From contig NZ_CP142860.1 of the NCBI RefSeq assembly GCF_036287215.1, positions 620,001 through 684,000 of the forward strand: 64,000 bases of DNA, in the 5' to 3' direction. Source of the DNA: Caproiciproducens sp. CPB-2. GTDB lineage: Bacteria; Bacillota; Clostridia; Oscillospirales; Acutalibacteraceae. Shown here piece by piece: positions 49,706 to 58,117 of this stretch. Positions within the stretch are counted from its first letter, which is position 1. Every line of letters starts with the position of its first letter. The notes below the pieces were generated by a model that was not told the origin of the DNA, made no database searches, and saw only the letters and a program-made list of their open reading frames with translations. A program made the translations under genes and the position numbers.

Positions 49706-50569
49706 TTAATGAATGAGCGTCAGGATCAGCAGGTTAATGCCGCCTGCGACCAGTGTGACCAGCCAGGTGGAACCGAGCATTTTATCCCATTTGACACGGG
49801 GAAAAAGATTGTCGATAAACGTTTCAAGGACAAACGACAAAGCGCATACCAGCACCGCGGCGAGAATGCTCCACCACTGAAGGTTGATGATGAACAGTCC
49901 TATGAAACCGAGCAGAAGTACGTCTTCATACCAGCCCGCCAGCTCCACCAGCCCCAGAACATTGCCGGACAGCTCCGTAGTAAGGCCCTTTACCATCTCC
50001 TGATGGGCGTGGTGCGAGGTACTGATATCGAAAGGCGATTTGCGCAGTTTGATCGTCAGGATATAGAGAAATCCGAAAAACATGCCCGGAAGAACGGCAA
50101 TGGCGGAAGTGCCGGTGTGTACGATATCGACCACGTTGAAGCTGCCGTCGGCAATATAAAACCCGATCGCCGCCAGAAGCATCATCGGCTCGTAGGCCAT
50201 CATCTGTACCAGCTCCCTCTGCGCGCCCATGGCGCTGTAGGGGGAATTCGCCGAGGTCGCGGACAGGATCAAAAACACCTCTGCCAGCGTCAGCGCGAAA
50301 AAGACGAGCAGCAGGTCGCCGCCCGCGAAGAAAATGCATCCCGTAAATACGACGAATACAAAGAATCCGCCGACCAGAAAATCCTGTACGCCGTTTACCA
50401 CGACGGACTGCTTGGAAAAAAGCTTGTGCAGATCGTAAAAGGGCTGTATCAGCGGCGGACCCTGACGGCCCTGAAACCGCGCGCCGATTTTTCGGTCGAA
50501 TCCGGAGAGCAGGCCGCCCAGAACGGGGGCCAGAATCAGGAACAATATAATTTTCAGTAAAATCTGCAT
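49706..50569 (-). CDS. echB: Ech hydrogenase membrane subunit, NuoH-like
   Basis: 287 residues with seven to eight membrane helices. The GRQGPPLIQPFYDLHKLFSKQ loop and the ELVQMMAYEPMMLLAAIG segment match the NuoH/HycD family. This subunit joins the soluble module to the antiporter-like subunit and forms part of the ion path. It is one base from echA and 17 from echC. Confidence 0.93.
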   Translation of the reverse strand: MQILLKIILFLILAPVLGGLLSGFDRKIGARFQGRQGPPLIQPFYDLHKLFSKQSVVVNGVQDFLVGGFFVFVVFTGCIFFAGGDLLLVFFALTLAEVFLILSATSANSPYSAMGAQRELVQMMAYEPMMLLAAIGFYIADGSFNVVDIVHTGTSAIAVLPGMFFGFLYILTIKLRKSPFDISTSHHAHQEMVKGLTTELSGNVLGLVELAGWYEDVLLLGFIGLFIINLQWWSILAAVLVCALSFVLETFIDNLFPRVKWDKMLGSTWLVTLVAGGINLLILTLIH

Positions 50570-50570
50570 C

Positions 50571-52475
50571 TTAAATTACACCTCCGATCGCAACGATCAT
50601 CAGGATAATCAAGCCGGCGGAGGCGAGAACCAGCGAAGGCTTCAATATCTTCTTTTCCCCGAAAAGATCCTCCATATACCAGTTCGCAAGATACATGGAT
50701 GATTCCCGCCCGAAGGAATCCGTAAAATGACGGTCGTCGCCGGTGTTGGCACCGCTCATATAGGAGATGACGATTTTATTTCTTTTGCCGAAGGTCAGCA
50801 GGCGCACCATGACGGGCAGAACCAGAATGGTGCAGAACATCAGGAACATGATCTTGAGGTCGCTGCTGCTGATGAGCGTCATCAAAGGCTCATGGAACGT
50901 CTGAATCAGGAAGGGCTGCACCAGATAAGTGGACAGCAGCGGGAAAGAAACGCACAGGGCAATGACCAGGATCGCCAGCGTGTAAATCGAAAACCAGTCG
51001 CTTTTTTCCAGCTTGTCGGGCAGCCGTTCGGAACGGTGGATCACCGCGACCAGCTTGCCCAGCCATTTTCCCCAGTAGAACAGCGTGCTGGCGCTTCCGA
51101 ATACCAGGAAAATCACCAGCCAGACGCTTTTGGAATCCACAAACGCCTTGAGCGCCGCCCATTTGGAAATCAGCATGCCGAAGGGCGCGAGGAACATTCC
51201 GCAGATTCCCACGATCATCACGAAGGCAAGCTTGGGCAGCTTGACGATCAGACCGTGCATATCCTCAATATTACGGCTGCCGGTGCTGTTTTCCACCGCG
51301 CCGACCGAAAGGAACAGCAGCGATTTGGAAACCGCGTGGAACACCAGAAGCAGGATACCCGCCCATACGGCTTCATGCAGGCCGACGCCCGCGCACGCGG
51401 TAATCAGGCCCAGATTGGAAATGGTGGAATACGCGAGCACTTTTTTGCCGTCGCTCTGCGAAATGGCGAGCAGGGAAGCGGCAAAAAAGGTAAACCCGCC
51501 GATAGTGGTGACCATGATCCCCGCCAGGTTGCCGTTGAGCGCGGGGGAAAGGCGGATCAAAAGGTAAACGCCGGCCTTGACCATCGTTGCGGAATGCAAC
51601 AGGGCGGAGGTAGGCGTCGGCGCGACCATAGCCCCCAGCAGCCAGCGGGAAAACGGCATCTGCGCGCTTTTGGTCAGCGCCGCGAAAGCCAGCAGAATCA
51701 CCGGGATGAGCGCTGCCTGGTTCCCTGTGCCCAGAATGACCAGCTCCCGGATATTGGCGATATCCAGTTTGAGAGAACAGTACAGGATGGCCCCCGCAAA
51801 GCCGAGGCCGCCCAAAAGGTTCATCCAGAGCGCGCGGAAAGAATTCCGGATCGCCTCCGGAGTCTGATTATAGCCGATCAGCAGGAACGAACAGATGCTG
51901 GTGATTTCCCAGAAGAAATAGATCCAGGTGAGATTGCCGGAAAAAACCAATCCGAACATAGCGCCCAAAAACACAAAAAGCATGGCGAAGAAAAAGGGCG
52001 ACCGGTCCTTGTACTCGGTGTGATGCTTGTGGTATTCCCTGATGTATCCCACCGCGTATACGCAGATCAGGCACCCCACAATACCGATCACCATACACAT
52101 GATAATCGTGAGGTCGTCTACAATAATATGGTTTCCGCCTTCCGCAGAACGACCGGTAAGCTCCATCCATGCAACGGGCAGGGTCTGCGCCGCCGAAAGC
52201 AGGGCACAGTAATACTGCTTATACCGGAAGGAATAATAAAACACAAGACCCATCAGCCCGAATTCCGCCAGAAGCATCGCTTTGTCGAGCAGCCGGGTTT
52301 CCGCAAGGTAAGCCTGGTCCGCCCCGCCAAGCAGGGAACTTACGGAAAAGGCGACCACCATCACGACGAGGACGGCGCAGCTTGAAAATACAACCATATC
52401 CCGCGGTTTTCCCGGTTTGACCATGGATAGAATCAGAGCTGCAATAAAAGGAAAGATTATGAGAGTAACGATCAT
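50571..52475 (-). CDS. echA: Ech hydrogenase membrane subunit, NuoL/Mrp antiporter-like
   Basis: 634 residues from ATG 52475, ten bases after GGTGG; upstream in-frame codons reach into the promoter. It has about 16 helices. The antiporter core includes GNLTWIYFFWEITSICSFLLIGYN (channel glutamate), then LTKSAQMPFSRWLLGAMVAPTPTSALLHSATMVKAGVYLLIRL with the key lysines. It pumps protons or sodium using the energy of ferredoxin oxidation. First gene of the ech-hyp block. Confidence 0.93.
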   Translation of the reverse strand: MIVTLIIFPFIAALILSMVKPGKPRDMVVFSSCAVLVVMVVAFSVSSLLGGADQAYLAETRLLDKAMLLAEFGLMGLVFYYSFRYKQYYCALLSAAQTLPVAWMELTGRSAEGGNHIIVDDLTIIMCMVIGIVGCLICVYAVGYIREYHKHHTEYKDRSPFFFAMLFVFLGAMFGLVFSGNLTWIYFFWEITSICSFLLIGYNQTPEAIRNSFRALWMNLLGGLGFAGAILYCSLKLDIANIRELVILGTGNQAALIPVILLAFAALTKSAQMPFSRWLLGAMVAPTPTSALLHSATMVKAGVYLLIRLSPALNGNLAGIMVTTIGGFTFFAASLLAISQSDGKKVLAYSTISNLGLITACAGVGLHEAVWAGILLLVFHAVSKSLLFLSVGAVENSTGSRNIEDMHGLIVKLPKLAFVMIVGICGMFLAPFGMLISKWAALKAFVDSKSVWLVIFLVFGSASTLFYWGKWLGKLVAVIHRSERLPDKLEKSDWFSIYTLAILVIALCVSFPLLSTYLVQPFLIQTFHEPLMTLISSSDLKIMFLMFCTILVLPVMVRLLTFGKRNKIVISYMSGANTGDDRHFTDSFGRESSMYLANWYMEDLFGEKKILKPSLVLASAGLIILMIVAIGGVI

Positions 52476-52577
52476 TGCAATAAAACCACCATTTCTCCAT
52501 GTTTCTCTTCTGCAAACACACCAAATACACAACACTTTTCCCTTGAAAGGCAAATGAATGTTATTTTTATAACAGAA

Positions 52578-52620
52578 GCACATCTATGATAATCAAAAAT
52601 TCTCAGATGTGCAAGGTCAA
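52578..52620 (-). promoter_or_regulatory. Likely ech promoter with inverted repeat
   Basis: On the minus strand, TTGACC (52620-52615) is followed by the 8-bp arm GCACATCT, a 19-base spacer holding the TGATTATCAT -10 region, and the arm AGATGTGC (52612-52605 and 52585-52578). An inverted repeat around the -10 suggests a repressor or redox-factor site. Confidence 0.5.
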
Positions 52621-52776
52621 TATTTACCCTTTTTCTCCGGATTTTGAAATGGATTTTATGTAAATTTAAAAAAGTGCAGATTCTGGAAAAATTGAAAGAG
52701 CAATTTCGTAACTATAAGACTGCTGTGGGAATTATTTTATAAAAGGGAATCCGATTGTACAGAATGAATTAAAAAA

Positions 52777-52811
52777 CAGTCCGCCGGACAGCCTTAACGT
52801 CCGGTGGACTG
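52777..52811 (-). terminator. Terminator of the B12/radical SAM gene
   Basis: The 13-base arms 52777-52789 and 52799-52811 (one mismatch) overlap the stop codon of the gene and are followed on the minus strand by TTTTTTAA. Confidence 0.8.
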
Positions 52812-54515
52812 CATGGATTCTTTCCAGAGTTCGGGCCGGAATTCAAAGAGAGGATATTCCCCGCTGACAGGGTTCCGGTTTTTATAATCCGCATAAACCA
52901 GGCAGTGCCCGGTGTACAGCAGTGCGTATCCCCTTTTTATCCCTTTTGAGGGACGGTCTGTATCCTCAAGCTCGCGGATTGCCCTTCCCAGCGCGGGATC
53001 ACGGACGCGCAGGACGGGCGGGAGCCTGCCCGAAGCGTTGGTGGCCAGCCGGTCGCAGACCATCCTGTCGCGCAAAACCTCCCTGTCAATGCCGCTCTGC
53101 CCGCTGAAAAAGGCGAAGAGCAGGGTTGTGTAGTCGTCCAGCGGGATTTCATCCGTTCCCTTTCGGGCGGCGAATTCGCCGAACCGGTCAAACAGCCCGA
53201 ACGGCGTCATTGTGCTCTTTTCCAGAAGATAGGCGAGCGTCCTGCGGAAGCGGCCGCTGTTGTACAGGCGTTCTAAAGCGTCTTCCGTGTGATGCAGCCG
53301 CAGCAGCTCTTCTTCGGAAAGCCAGGGCGTCCGTATTACCTCATACGGCGGCTGTTCATCATACCGGCAGGGAAATTCCTCCGGGTTTTCCCGCATGGGC
53401 GCGCCGTACAGCAGTTTTAAAAATCCCAGCTGCAGCATGTTGGGCCCCAAAAAGTAGGCGGTATTGAAGCTTTCGGCGAAGCTGAAGAAATCCTCATAGG
53501 GCAGGCCCGCAATCAGGTCGATGTGAATATGCATATTCGCGTTGGCGATCAGGCGGCGGATGTTTTTCTTCAGCCGCTCCACGTCCGTTTTCCGGTTGAT
53601 GGCGGCAAGCGTTTTTGGGTTGAAGCTCTGCAGCCCGATTTCCATCTGCATGGCGCCGACGGGTGCCTGCGCCAGAAGATTCAGCGTTTCCTCGTCCAGA
53701 AGATCGCCCGCGATTTCAAAATGAAAGCACACTCCGGCGGGAATTTCGGTTCCGTAGTTCGCGATGATGAAGCGGAACAGCTCGATGGCCCGTCCGCGGT
53801 TTGCGTTAAAAGTGCGGTCGACCAGCTTTACCGTCTTTGCGCCGCTGCGGGCCAGCAGCAGCAATTCCCTCTTGGCCCTGTCCAAGGGAAAGAAGCGTGC
53901 GCTGCCGCACCGCCCGGAAAGGCAGAAAGCGCAGGAATAGGGACATCCGCGGCTGGTTTCCAGGTACGCGATGCGCCCCTTCAGCGCGTTCAGGTATTTC
54001 GGGGTGTACGGTGAAGGAGGGTCTTCCTCCGGAGTATAAGGAGGAACGGCTATTACCTTTCCGCCGCGGCGGCGGTAGACCCCGGGGATGTTTTCAGGTG
54101 TCTCCCCACGGCTGATTGCGTTCAGCAGAAGAGCGAAAGGCTTTTCGCCTTCCCCGGAGAGAACGTACTGCACCTCCGGCTCCCCGCACAGCAGCTTTTC
54201 CGCGCAGTAGCTTACCTCCGGGCCGCCCAGCACGACGACGGCGCCGGGCAGGCGGCTCTTCACAAGCCGTATCAGCTCCTTTGTAGCGGAAATATTCCAG
54301 ATGTAGCAGCTGAAGCCGATGACCCGCGGGTTCAGCGCCAGGATGCGCTGTGCGACGTCCTCCAGCCGCTCATTGATCGTGCCCTCCACAACCTCAGCGG
54401 AAATTTCCGGCCCGCAGTAGGCGTCCACGCCCGCCGAAAGGCACCACGGCGCAAGGGAGGAATGAATATATTTGGAGTTTAAAACGCAGATGGCTGCGGT
54501 CAATTTATTTTTCAT
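52794..54515 (-). CDS. B12-binding domain radical SAM protein, DUF4080-type
   Basis: 573 residues. N-terminal cobalamin-binding-like domain (1-140, with VIGFSCYIWN and VVVLGGPEVSYC). The radical SAM core at 170-380 has the cluster motif RGCPYSCAFC, followed by LVDRTFNANRGRAIELF and GLPYED. The C-terminal 190 residues resemble DUF4080. The canonical B12-binding DxHxxG is not obvious. Related proteins are annotated as radical SAM methyltransferases of unknown substrate. It stands alone with no precursor peptide or biosynthetic partner. Confidence 0.82.
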   Translation of the reverse strand: MKNKLTAAICVLNSKYIHSSLAPWCLSAGVDAYCGPEISAEVVEGTINERLEDVAQRILALNPRVIGFSCYIWNISATKELIRLVKSRLPGAVVVLGGPEVSYCAEKLLCGEPEVQYVLSGEGEKPFALLLNAISRGETPENIPGVYRRRGGKVIAVPPYTPEEDPPSPYTPKYLNALKGRIAYLETSRGCPYSCAFCLSGRCGSARFFPLDRAKRELLLLARSGAKTVKLVDRTFNANRGRAIELFRFIIANYGTEIPAGVCFHFEIAGDLLDEETLNLLAQAPVGAMQMEIGLQSFNPKTLAAINRKTDVERLKKNIRRLIANANMHIHIDLIAGLPYEDFFSFAESFNTAYFLGPNMLQLGFLKLLYGAPMRENPEEFPCRYDEQPPYEVIRTPWLSEEELLRLHHTEDALERLYNSGRFRRTLAYLLEKSTMTPFGLFDRFGEFAARKGTDEIPLDDYTTLLFAFFSGQSGIDREVLRDRMVCDRLATNASGRLPPVLRVRDPALGRAIRELEDTDRPSKGIKRGYALLYTGHCLVYADYKNRNPVSGEYPLFEFRPELWKESMQSTGR

Positions 54516-54640
54516 TTATATAGGATACCTTTCTTTCCCGCCGGCTGGTTCCCTCCGGCGGGTGAGGCTATTATACCACACTTCCGCTCCGCCGTCAGTA
54601 TTCCCCGCAGCGGGAGAGGAACCCGCGCATTGACGAAAAA

Positions 54641-54671
54641 AGGAGGATGCCTTACGATAAGGCATCCTCCT
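54641..54671 (-). terminator. Terminator of the rubrerythrin gene
   Basis: The 14-bp perfect stem 54641-54654 with 54658-54671 has TTTTTT following on the minus strand, 60 bases after the rubrerythrin stop. Confidence 0.85.
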
Positions 54672-54732
54672 TTCATCGGAGCGGCTGTTCTGTTTTCGAT
54701 AGGGATCAAATTTCCGATGTGGCATTTATCGG

Positions 54733-55287
54733 TCAGAACTTTACGTACAGTTCTTTTTTTGCTCCGCAGATCGGGCAGCTGTCGGGCGCGCCGTCCAGAA
54801 TCGTGTGGCCGCAGACCGGGCAGACGTAAACGGATTTCAGTTCGACATCTTTCCCTTCCTTTGCGGCGTTCTGCGCTTTCTGGAACAGTGCGGCGTGAAT
54901 CTTCTCCGCCTCAAGCGCAAAGTGGAAGGAACGCTGCGCGCCGGGTTCCTTCTGAAATTCTGCGGCGTTCAGGTAAACGGGATACATCTGCTGCACTTCG
55001 TGAAGCTCGCCGTTAATCGCGCCCTGAAGGTTCTCCACCGTTTTACCGGTTCCGAAAACTGCTCCGGCGGTCACTGTGGCGTCCGCAGTGCTGCCGCCGA
55101 TTTCGCGGAAATGGTTGCCCGCGTGTACTCTTTCGGCATAGGCGATTGCCTCAAACAGCTTTCCAATGTTTGGAAAGCCCTCTTTGCGGGCCGCATCTGC
55201 CCAGATCAGATATCTCATGTGCGCCATGCTTTCCCCGCCGTACGCGGAATGAAGAAAATCGAAAGTCATTGCATTTTTTACGGACAT
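54733..55287 (-). CDS. rbr: Rubrerythrin
   Basis: 184 residues. A four-helix ferritin-like di-iron domain (about 1-140) has ligand segments GGESMAHMRY, AYAERVHAGNH, GELHEV and EAEKIHAAL. A C-terminal rubredoxin domain holds CPVCGHTILDGAPDSCPICG. It reduces hydrogen peroxide with electrons from NADH via a reductase, protecting anaerobes from air. It lies at the downstream end of the oxygen-defence group and has a terminator. Confidence 0.94.
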   Translation of the reverse strand: MSVKNAMTFDFLHSAYGGESMAHMRYLIWADAARKEGFPNIGKLFEAIAYAERVHAGNHFREIGGSTADATVTAGAVFGTGKTVENLQGAINGELHEVQQMYPVYLNAAEFQKEPGAQRSFHFALEAEKIHAALFQKAQNAAKEGKDVELKSVYVCPVCGHTILDGAPDSCPICGAKKELYVKF

Positions 55288-55347
55288 TGCTTTGTTCCTC
55301 CTTAATTTTGATAAGATACTGATGGTATTCTTAAAATATCCGGTTCG

Positions 55348-55641
55348 TTACTTGGCCTCTGCGGGCTGCAGGCGACGGCGGCAGGAATCCCCCTTTGCCA
55401 CGGAGCTTAAAATTCTGAACAGGGTCAGTGCCGGGGAAGAATGCGCGGATGTGAACGAGATGCCATTCATGTTGTTGATGTGGTAGATGGCGGAGTCCAG
55501 CTCGGATACGCCGTTCTCATTGTCGTAGCGGAGGGAAATGTCATTCCTGTCCGTAAGTGCGTTCATGTTGTTGATGCCGAAGCGAACTTCGTCCTTGTTC
55601 GAGATACCGTTCATATTGTTGATACTGAAATTGCTTGTCAT
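55348..55641 (-). CDS. Small NNMN-repeat hypothetical protein
   Basis: Ninety-seven residues with AGGAGG upstream. Residues 1-60 consist of three imperfect repeats built on xINNMNGIS/xINNMNALT, the last as YHINNMNGISF, and a diverged YDNENGVSELD unit in between. The C-terminal 35 residues are different and basic (CRRRLQPAEAK). No known family. It is preceded by the same promoter/operator layout as the ferritin-cargo gene, so it is expressed and probably tied to iron or oxidative stress. It could be a metal-binding repeat protein or a peptide precursor. Confidence 0.65.
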   Translation of the reverse strand: MTSNFSINNMNGISNKDEVRFGINNMNALTDRNDISLRYDNENGVSELDSAIYHINNMNGISFTSAHSSPALTLFRILSSVAKGDSCRRRLQPAEAK

Positions 55642-55660
55642 AAGAAAACCTCCTAAAATT

Positions 55661-55724
55661 CAATAATAGTAATTGTTATTGTTTTTGTTGTTTATAATAT
55701 ACTCTTTATTACCTGAGAATGCAA
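55661..55724 (-). promoter_or_regulatory. Promoter/operator of the NNMN-repeat gene
   Basis: Minus-strand TTGCAT (55724-55719), 17 bases, TATATT (55701-55696). An AT-rich inverted repeat follows, CAATAA and TTATTG nine bases apart (55681-55661). Spacing, -35, -10 and operator resemble those before the encapsulated-ferritin gene, pointing to one PerR/Fur-type regulator. Confidence 0.65.
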
Positions 55725-55901
55725 GTGTTTTCTGAGAAAAATTTCAGGAATAAACGAAAGATAATTTGTGTACTTTCGCTAAATACAGAGAATTCCCCTT
55801 GCTTCGCCGTGTGCGCTATCTTTGAAATTCCCGCACCCGGGCAAAAACGGCCCGGTTCCCTGAACGGTGCTCCTGGTCAGCTGCCGGCTGGTCTGTAAAG
55901 G

Positions 55902-55935
55902 AAAAGAACCTTGCGGTTTTCCGCAAGGCTCTTTT
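55902..55935 (-). terminator. Terminator of the desulfoferrodoxin gene
   Basis: CCTTGCGG (55909-55916) with CCGCAAGG (55921-55928), extended by A/T pairs to TCTTTT on either strand, 35 bases after the gene. Confidence 0.8.
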
Positions 55936-55969
55936 CCGATTGAGGTTGTATGTGAAAGCCCGGAAAGCG

Positions 55970-56344
55970 TTAAAAATCCGCTTTCCACAGGCCGTGCAGG
56001 TTGCAGTATTCGTAGACGGTGCCGGAGGCGGACTCATTGAATTCCGCTTTTGGCTCCATGCCGGGCTTCAGATAGGCGATTTCCACCCTGTCGTCCGTGA
56101 CAAGGGCAATCCATTCAATGTGGTGCTCGGGGAGCATCGGGTGCAGCACCGAACCGACGGATACCTTGATTTTTCCGCCCTCGCGGGTAACGACCGGCAC
56201 ATGCTTTTCCTGTGCGGCGTCCGTGGTATTGGCTTCCAGCTTGGTCATTTCCTGACCGCAGCAGGTAAGCGTTCCGTCGCCCTTCTTGATCAGGGCCACC
56301 ATATTTCCGCATAATTCACAACGATAGAAAGCAACTTCAGACAT
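55970..56344 (-). CDS. Desulfoferrodoxin (2Fe superoxide reductase)
   Basis: 124 residues from ATG 56344, nine bases after AAGGAG. The N-terminal desulforedoxin domain has CELCGN and TCCGQEM cysteine pairs. The neelaredoxin domain has the catalytic iron ligands in EKHVPVV, HPMLPEHHIEWI and CNLHGLW. It reduces superoxide to peroxide, which rubrerythrin then removes. Located between encapsulin and the repeat-protein gene. Confidence 0.95.
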   Translation of the reverse strand: MSEVAFYRCELCGNMVALIKKGDGTLTCCGQEMTKLEANTTDAAQEKHVPVVTREGGKIKVSVGSVLHPMLPEHHIEWIALVTDDRVEIAYLKPGMEPKAEFNESASGTVYEYCNLHGLWKADF

Positions 56345-56423
56345 TTTACATTTCTCCTTCATTCATCCATATTATGATTCTATTGATCATACAGGTCCGA
56401 CCTGCAAAGACTTCACAGTGGAT

Positions 56424-57239
56424 TTATTCAAAAGCCACGACGGCTTCTTTGCGCCTGATGCGCGGCAGCACCGTCTCAAGAACGCGGAAACGATGGTTCA
56501 GGTCCTTTTGCTCCAGATAGGCGGCCGCCAGATCCTGTCCGATGACCAGGTCCATGTATCTGGGTTCGGAGCAGACGAGAACCGCTTTTTCAGCGCCGAG
56601 CACCGGCGAGGTGAACACATTGCCTTTTAACAGCCGACTGATCCGCTCGATTTCCAGCAGACCGGTTCCCGGCTGAATCCGCTGCAGCTTCAGGAAAAGG
56701 TCCGGGCTGACGATCAGCGCGTAGGCGCCGTAAATGCCGTTTGCCGTGAACCATTCCAGGCCGGCGGCAAGGTCGGAAAACGCGTTTTCATCGGCGGCCC
56801 AGTCCGACCGTTTGATCCTGTGGATTCCGGACGCCGTCAGCAGCCCCTCGTATCCGTTTGCTTCGCTGCCGAAAAAGATCAGGCGGTCTTCCTTTCTCGC
56901 GCAGGTTTCCGCGGCATAAGCCGCGCCGGAAAGGTCGGTCGGGTAACCGGTCTTGCCGTCGCTTTCCAAATCTTTCGCTAAAAGGGCAAAGTCCTCGTAC
57001 AGCGTGGGGATTTGAACGTAGTTTCTGCCCTTCGCGGTAATCAGGCCGTCCGCCTCGGCTTCGTCAGCCGATTGGGAATCGTCCACCCGGATGCTTTCCG
57101 CTCCGATTCCCAGCGGGCCGTAGATATGTAGAAATTTTCTTCCCGTCAGCGCGGAGCGTGCCGCACTGATTACCTCGGAGTCGATTTTTTTCCATAGGTC
57201 CGATCCGATCGGAGCATTTTCTCTGGATAAGTAACTCAT
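56424..57239 (-). CDS. Family 1 encapsulin shell protein
   Basis: 271 residues, the usual size for a T=1 (60-mer) HK97-fold shell. It begins MSYLSRENAPIGSDLWKKID, which forms the N-terminal cargo-docking helix, and continues ARSALTGRKFLHIYGPLGIG as in linocin M18/encapsulins. The E-loop and A-domain follow (ALIVSPDLFLKLQRI, SPVLGAEKAVLVCSEPRYMDLVIGQDL). It lies 18 bases after the cargo gene. The shell should enclose the ferritin-like protein and store iron away from peroxide. Confidence 0.95.
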   Translation of the reverse strand: MSYLSRENAPIGSDLWKKIDSEVISAARSALTGRKFLHIYGPLGIGAESIRVDDSQSADEAEADGLITAKGRNYVQIPTLYEDFALLAKDLESDGKTGYPTDLSGAAYAAETCARKEDRLIFFGSEANGYEGLLTASGIHRIKRSDWAADENAFSDLAAGLEWFTANGIYGAYALIVSPDLFLKLQRIQPGTGLLEIERISRLLKGNVFTSPVLGAEKAVLVCSEPRYMDLVIGQDLAAAYLEQKDLNHRFRVLETVLPRIRRKEAVVAFE

Positions 57240-57257
57240 GATGATACCTCCTATATT

Positions 57258-57629
57258 CTATTGGTTAAGCAGGCCGCCTACGGTAAGCTCTGCGTGTGTT
57301 TCGGCGTTCTGTTGTGCGGGCGGACCGGAAAGGCCGAGTCCCTCCAGCATTTCTTTTACCTCCGATTCCCCGGAAGCGAACCATTCGGCCTCTTTCGGGT
57401 CGAGGTTCCGCAGCAGCGTCATCAATTCCCCGACGTGCGCTTTTTCCTCGTCGCGTATATCGCCGATCACTTCCTTGGCCATTACATTGTCCGTGGCCTG
57501 CACATGTGCGTCGTAAAGGTAGATCGCCTCCAGTTCACCGGCGATATCCAGCCGGATTGCCTGGATCAGCTCCTCCTTTGTCAATTTCCGTTCGACATTT
57601 CCCTGAAAGGGATTTGCAAAAGCTGGCAT
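57258..57629 (-). CDS. Encapsulated ferritin-like protein (encapsulin cargo)
   Basis: 123 residues. Two-helix EncFtn domain: the ferroxidase ligands lie in AGELEAIYLYDAH and IRDEEKAHVGELM, which assemble across a dimer interface. After a flexible linker (LSGPPAQQNAETHAE) the protein ends in LTVGGLLNQ. That is the short cargo-loading peptide that docks inside family 1 encapsulin shells. It starts the two-gene encapsulin operon with AGGAGG upstream, and oxidises Fe(II) for mineral storage in the shell. Confidence 0.95.
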   Translation of the reverse strand: MPAFANPFQGNVERKLTKEELIQAIRLDIAGELEAIYLYDAHVQATDNVMAKEVIGDIRDEEKAHVGELMTLLRNLDPKEAEWFASGESEVKEMLEGLGLSGPPAQQNAETHAELTVGGLLNQ

Positions 57630-57656
57630 TTGTTTGACCTCCTAATTATAATTTAA

Positions 57657-57715
57657 TAATAATAACTGTTATTGTTTTCTATTATTAATATACACCCTTT
57701 TTCTTCCGATTGCAA
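57657..57715 (-). promoter_or_regulatory. Promoter/operator of the encapsulin operon
   Basis: Minus-strand TTGCAA (57715-57710), 17 bases, TATATT (57692-57687). AATAAC-A-GTTATT-type palindromes lie in an AT-rich tract (57674-57657). The arrangement is the same as at 55661-55724. Confidence 0.65.
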
Positions 57716-57778
57716 GTACCTGAAGTAAAAAAATAATCATTTTTTTACAGCATTTCCAGCTGATTCTGCAACAAGGTT

Positions 57779-57813
57779 GCGTTCCTCCCCCGCCGTAGGC
57801 GGGGGAGGAACGC
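57779..57813. terminator. Isolated strong hairpin
   Basis: A 16-bp perfect GC-rich stem (57779-57794 with 57798-57813) followed by GTTTTC. No plus-strand gene precedes it closely. The rest of 57814-58117 holds short frames that I do not consider genes. Confidence 0.6.
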
Positions 57814-58117
57814 GTTTTCTTCGCGAACGGAAATGAAATTGCTATAAGACTTTACGGATAAATGCGCAATGGCGAATACCTTTCCAAGGGTGGAGTGCTT
57901 GGCGGCAAGCAGGTTCACAGAGAGACACAGGGAACGGGGCACCGGTCTCTGTGCTTTTGTTTTAGAATTTGTAGTGGGAACAGGAAAAAGAATGGTTAAA
58001 TTCCGGATTGATAATTGCAAAAAAATACCTTATACTCATTTATGTGACAAAATTTGTGACAGATGATTTCCGATTTTTGAAAAAGCCCCATCAACTAAGA
58101 TCATATAAAAAGCTGGG

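Noticed and set aside
50727..52385. 552-codon plus-strand frame inside echA
   Set aside because: Shadow of the antiporter subunit; full of His/Gln/Arg as expected from the reverse complement of membrane helices.
57745..58066. Short frames on both strands in the gap before the REC-CheX gene
   Set aside because: No ribosome binding site and no protein-like pattern. One spans the GC-rich hairpin and the other ends in intergenic sequence.
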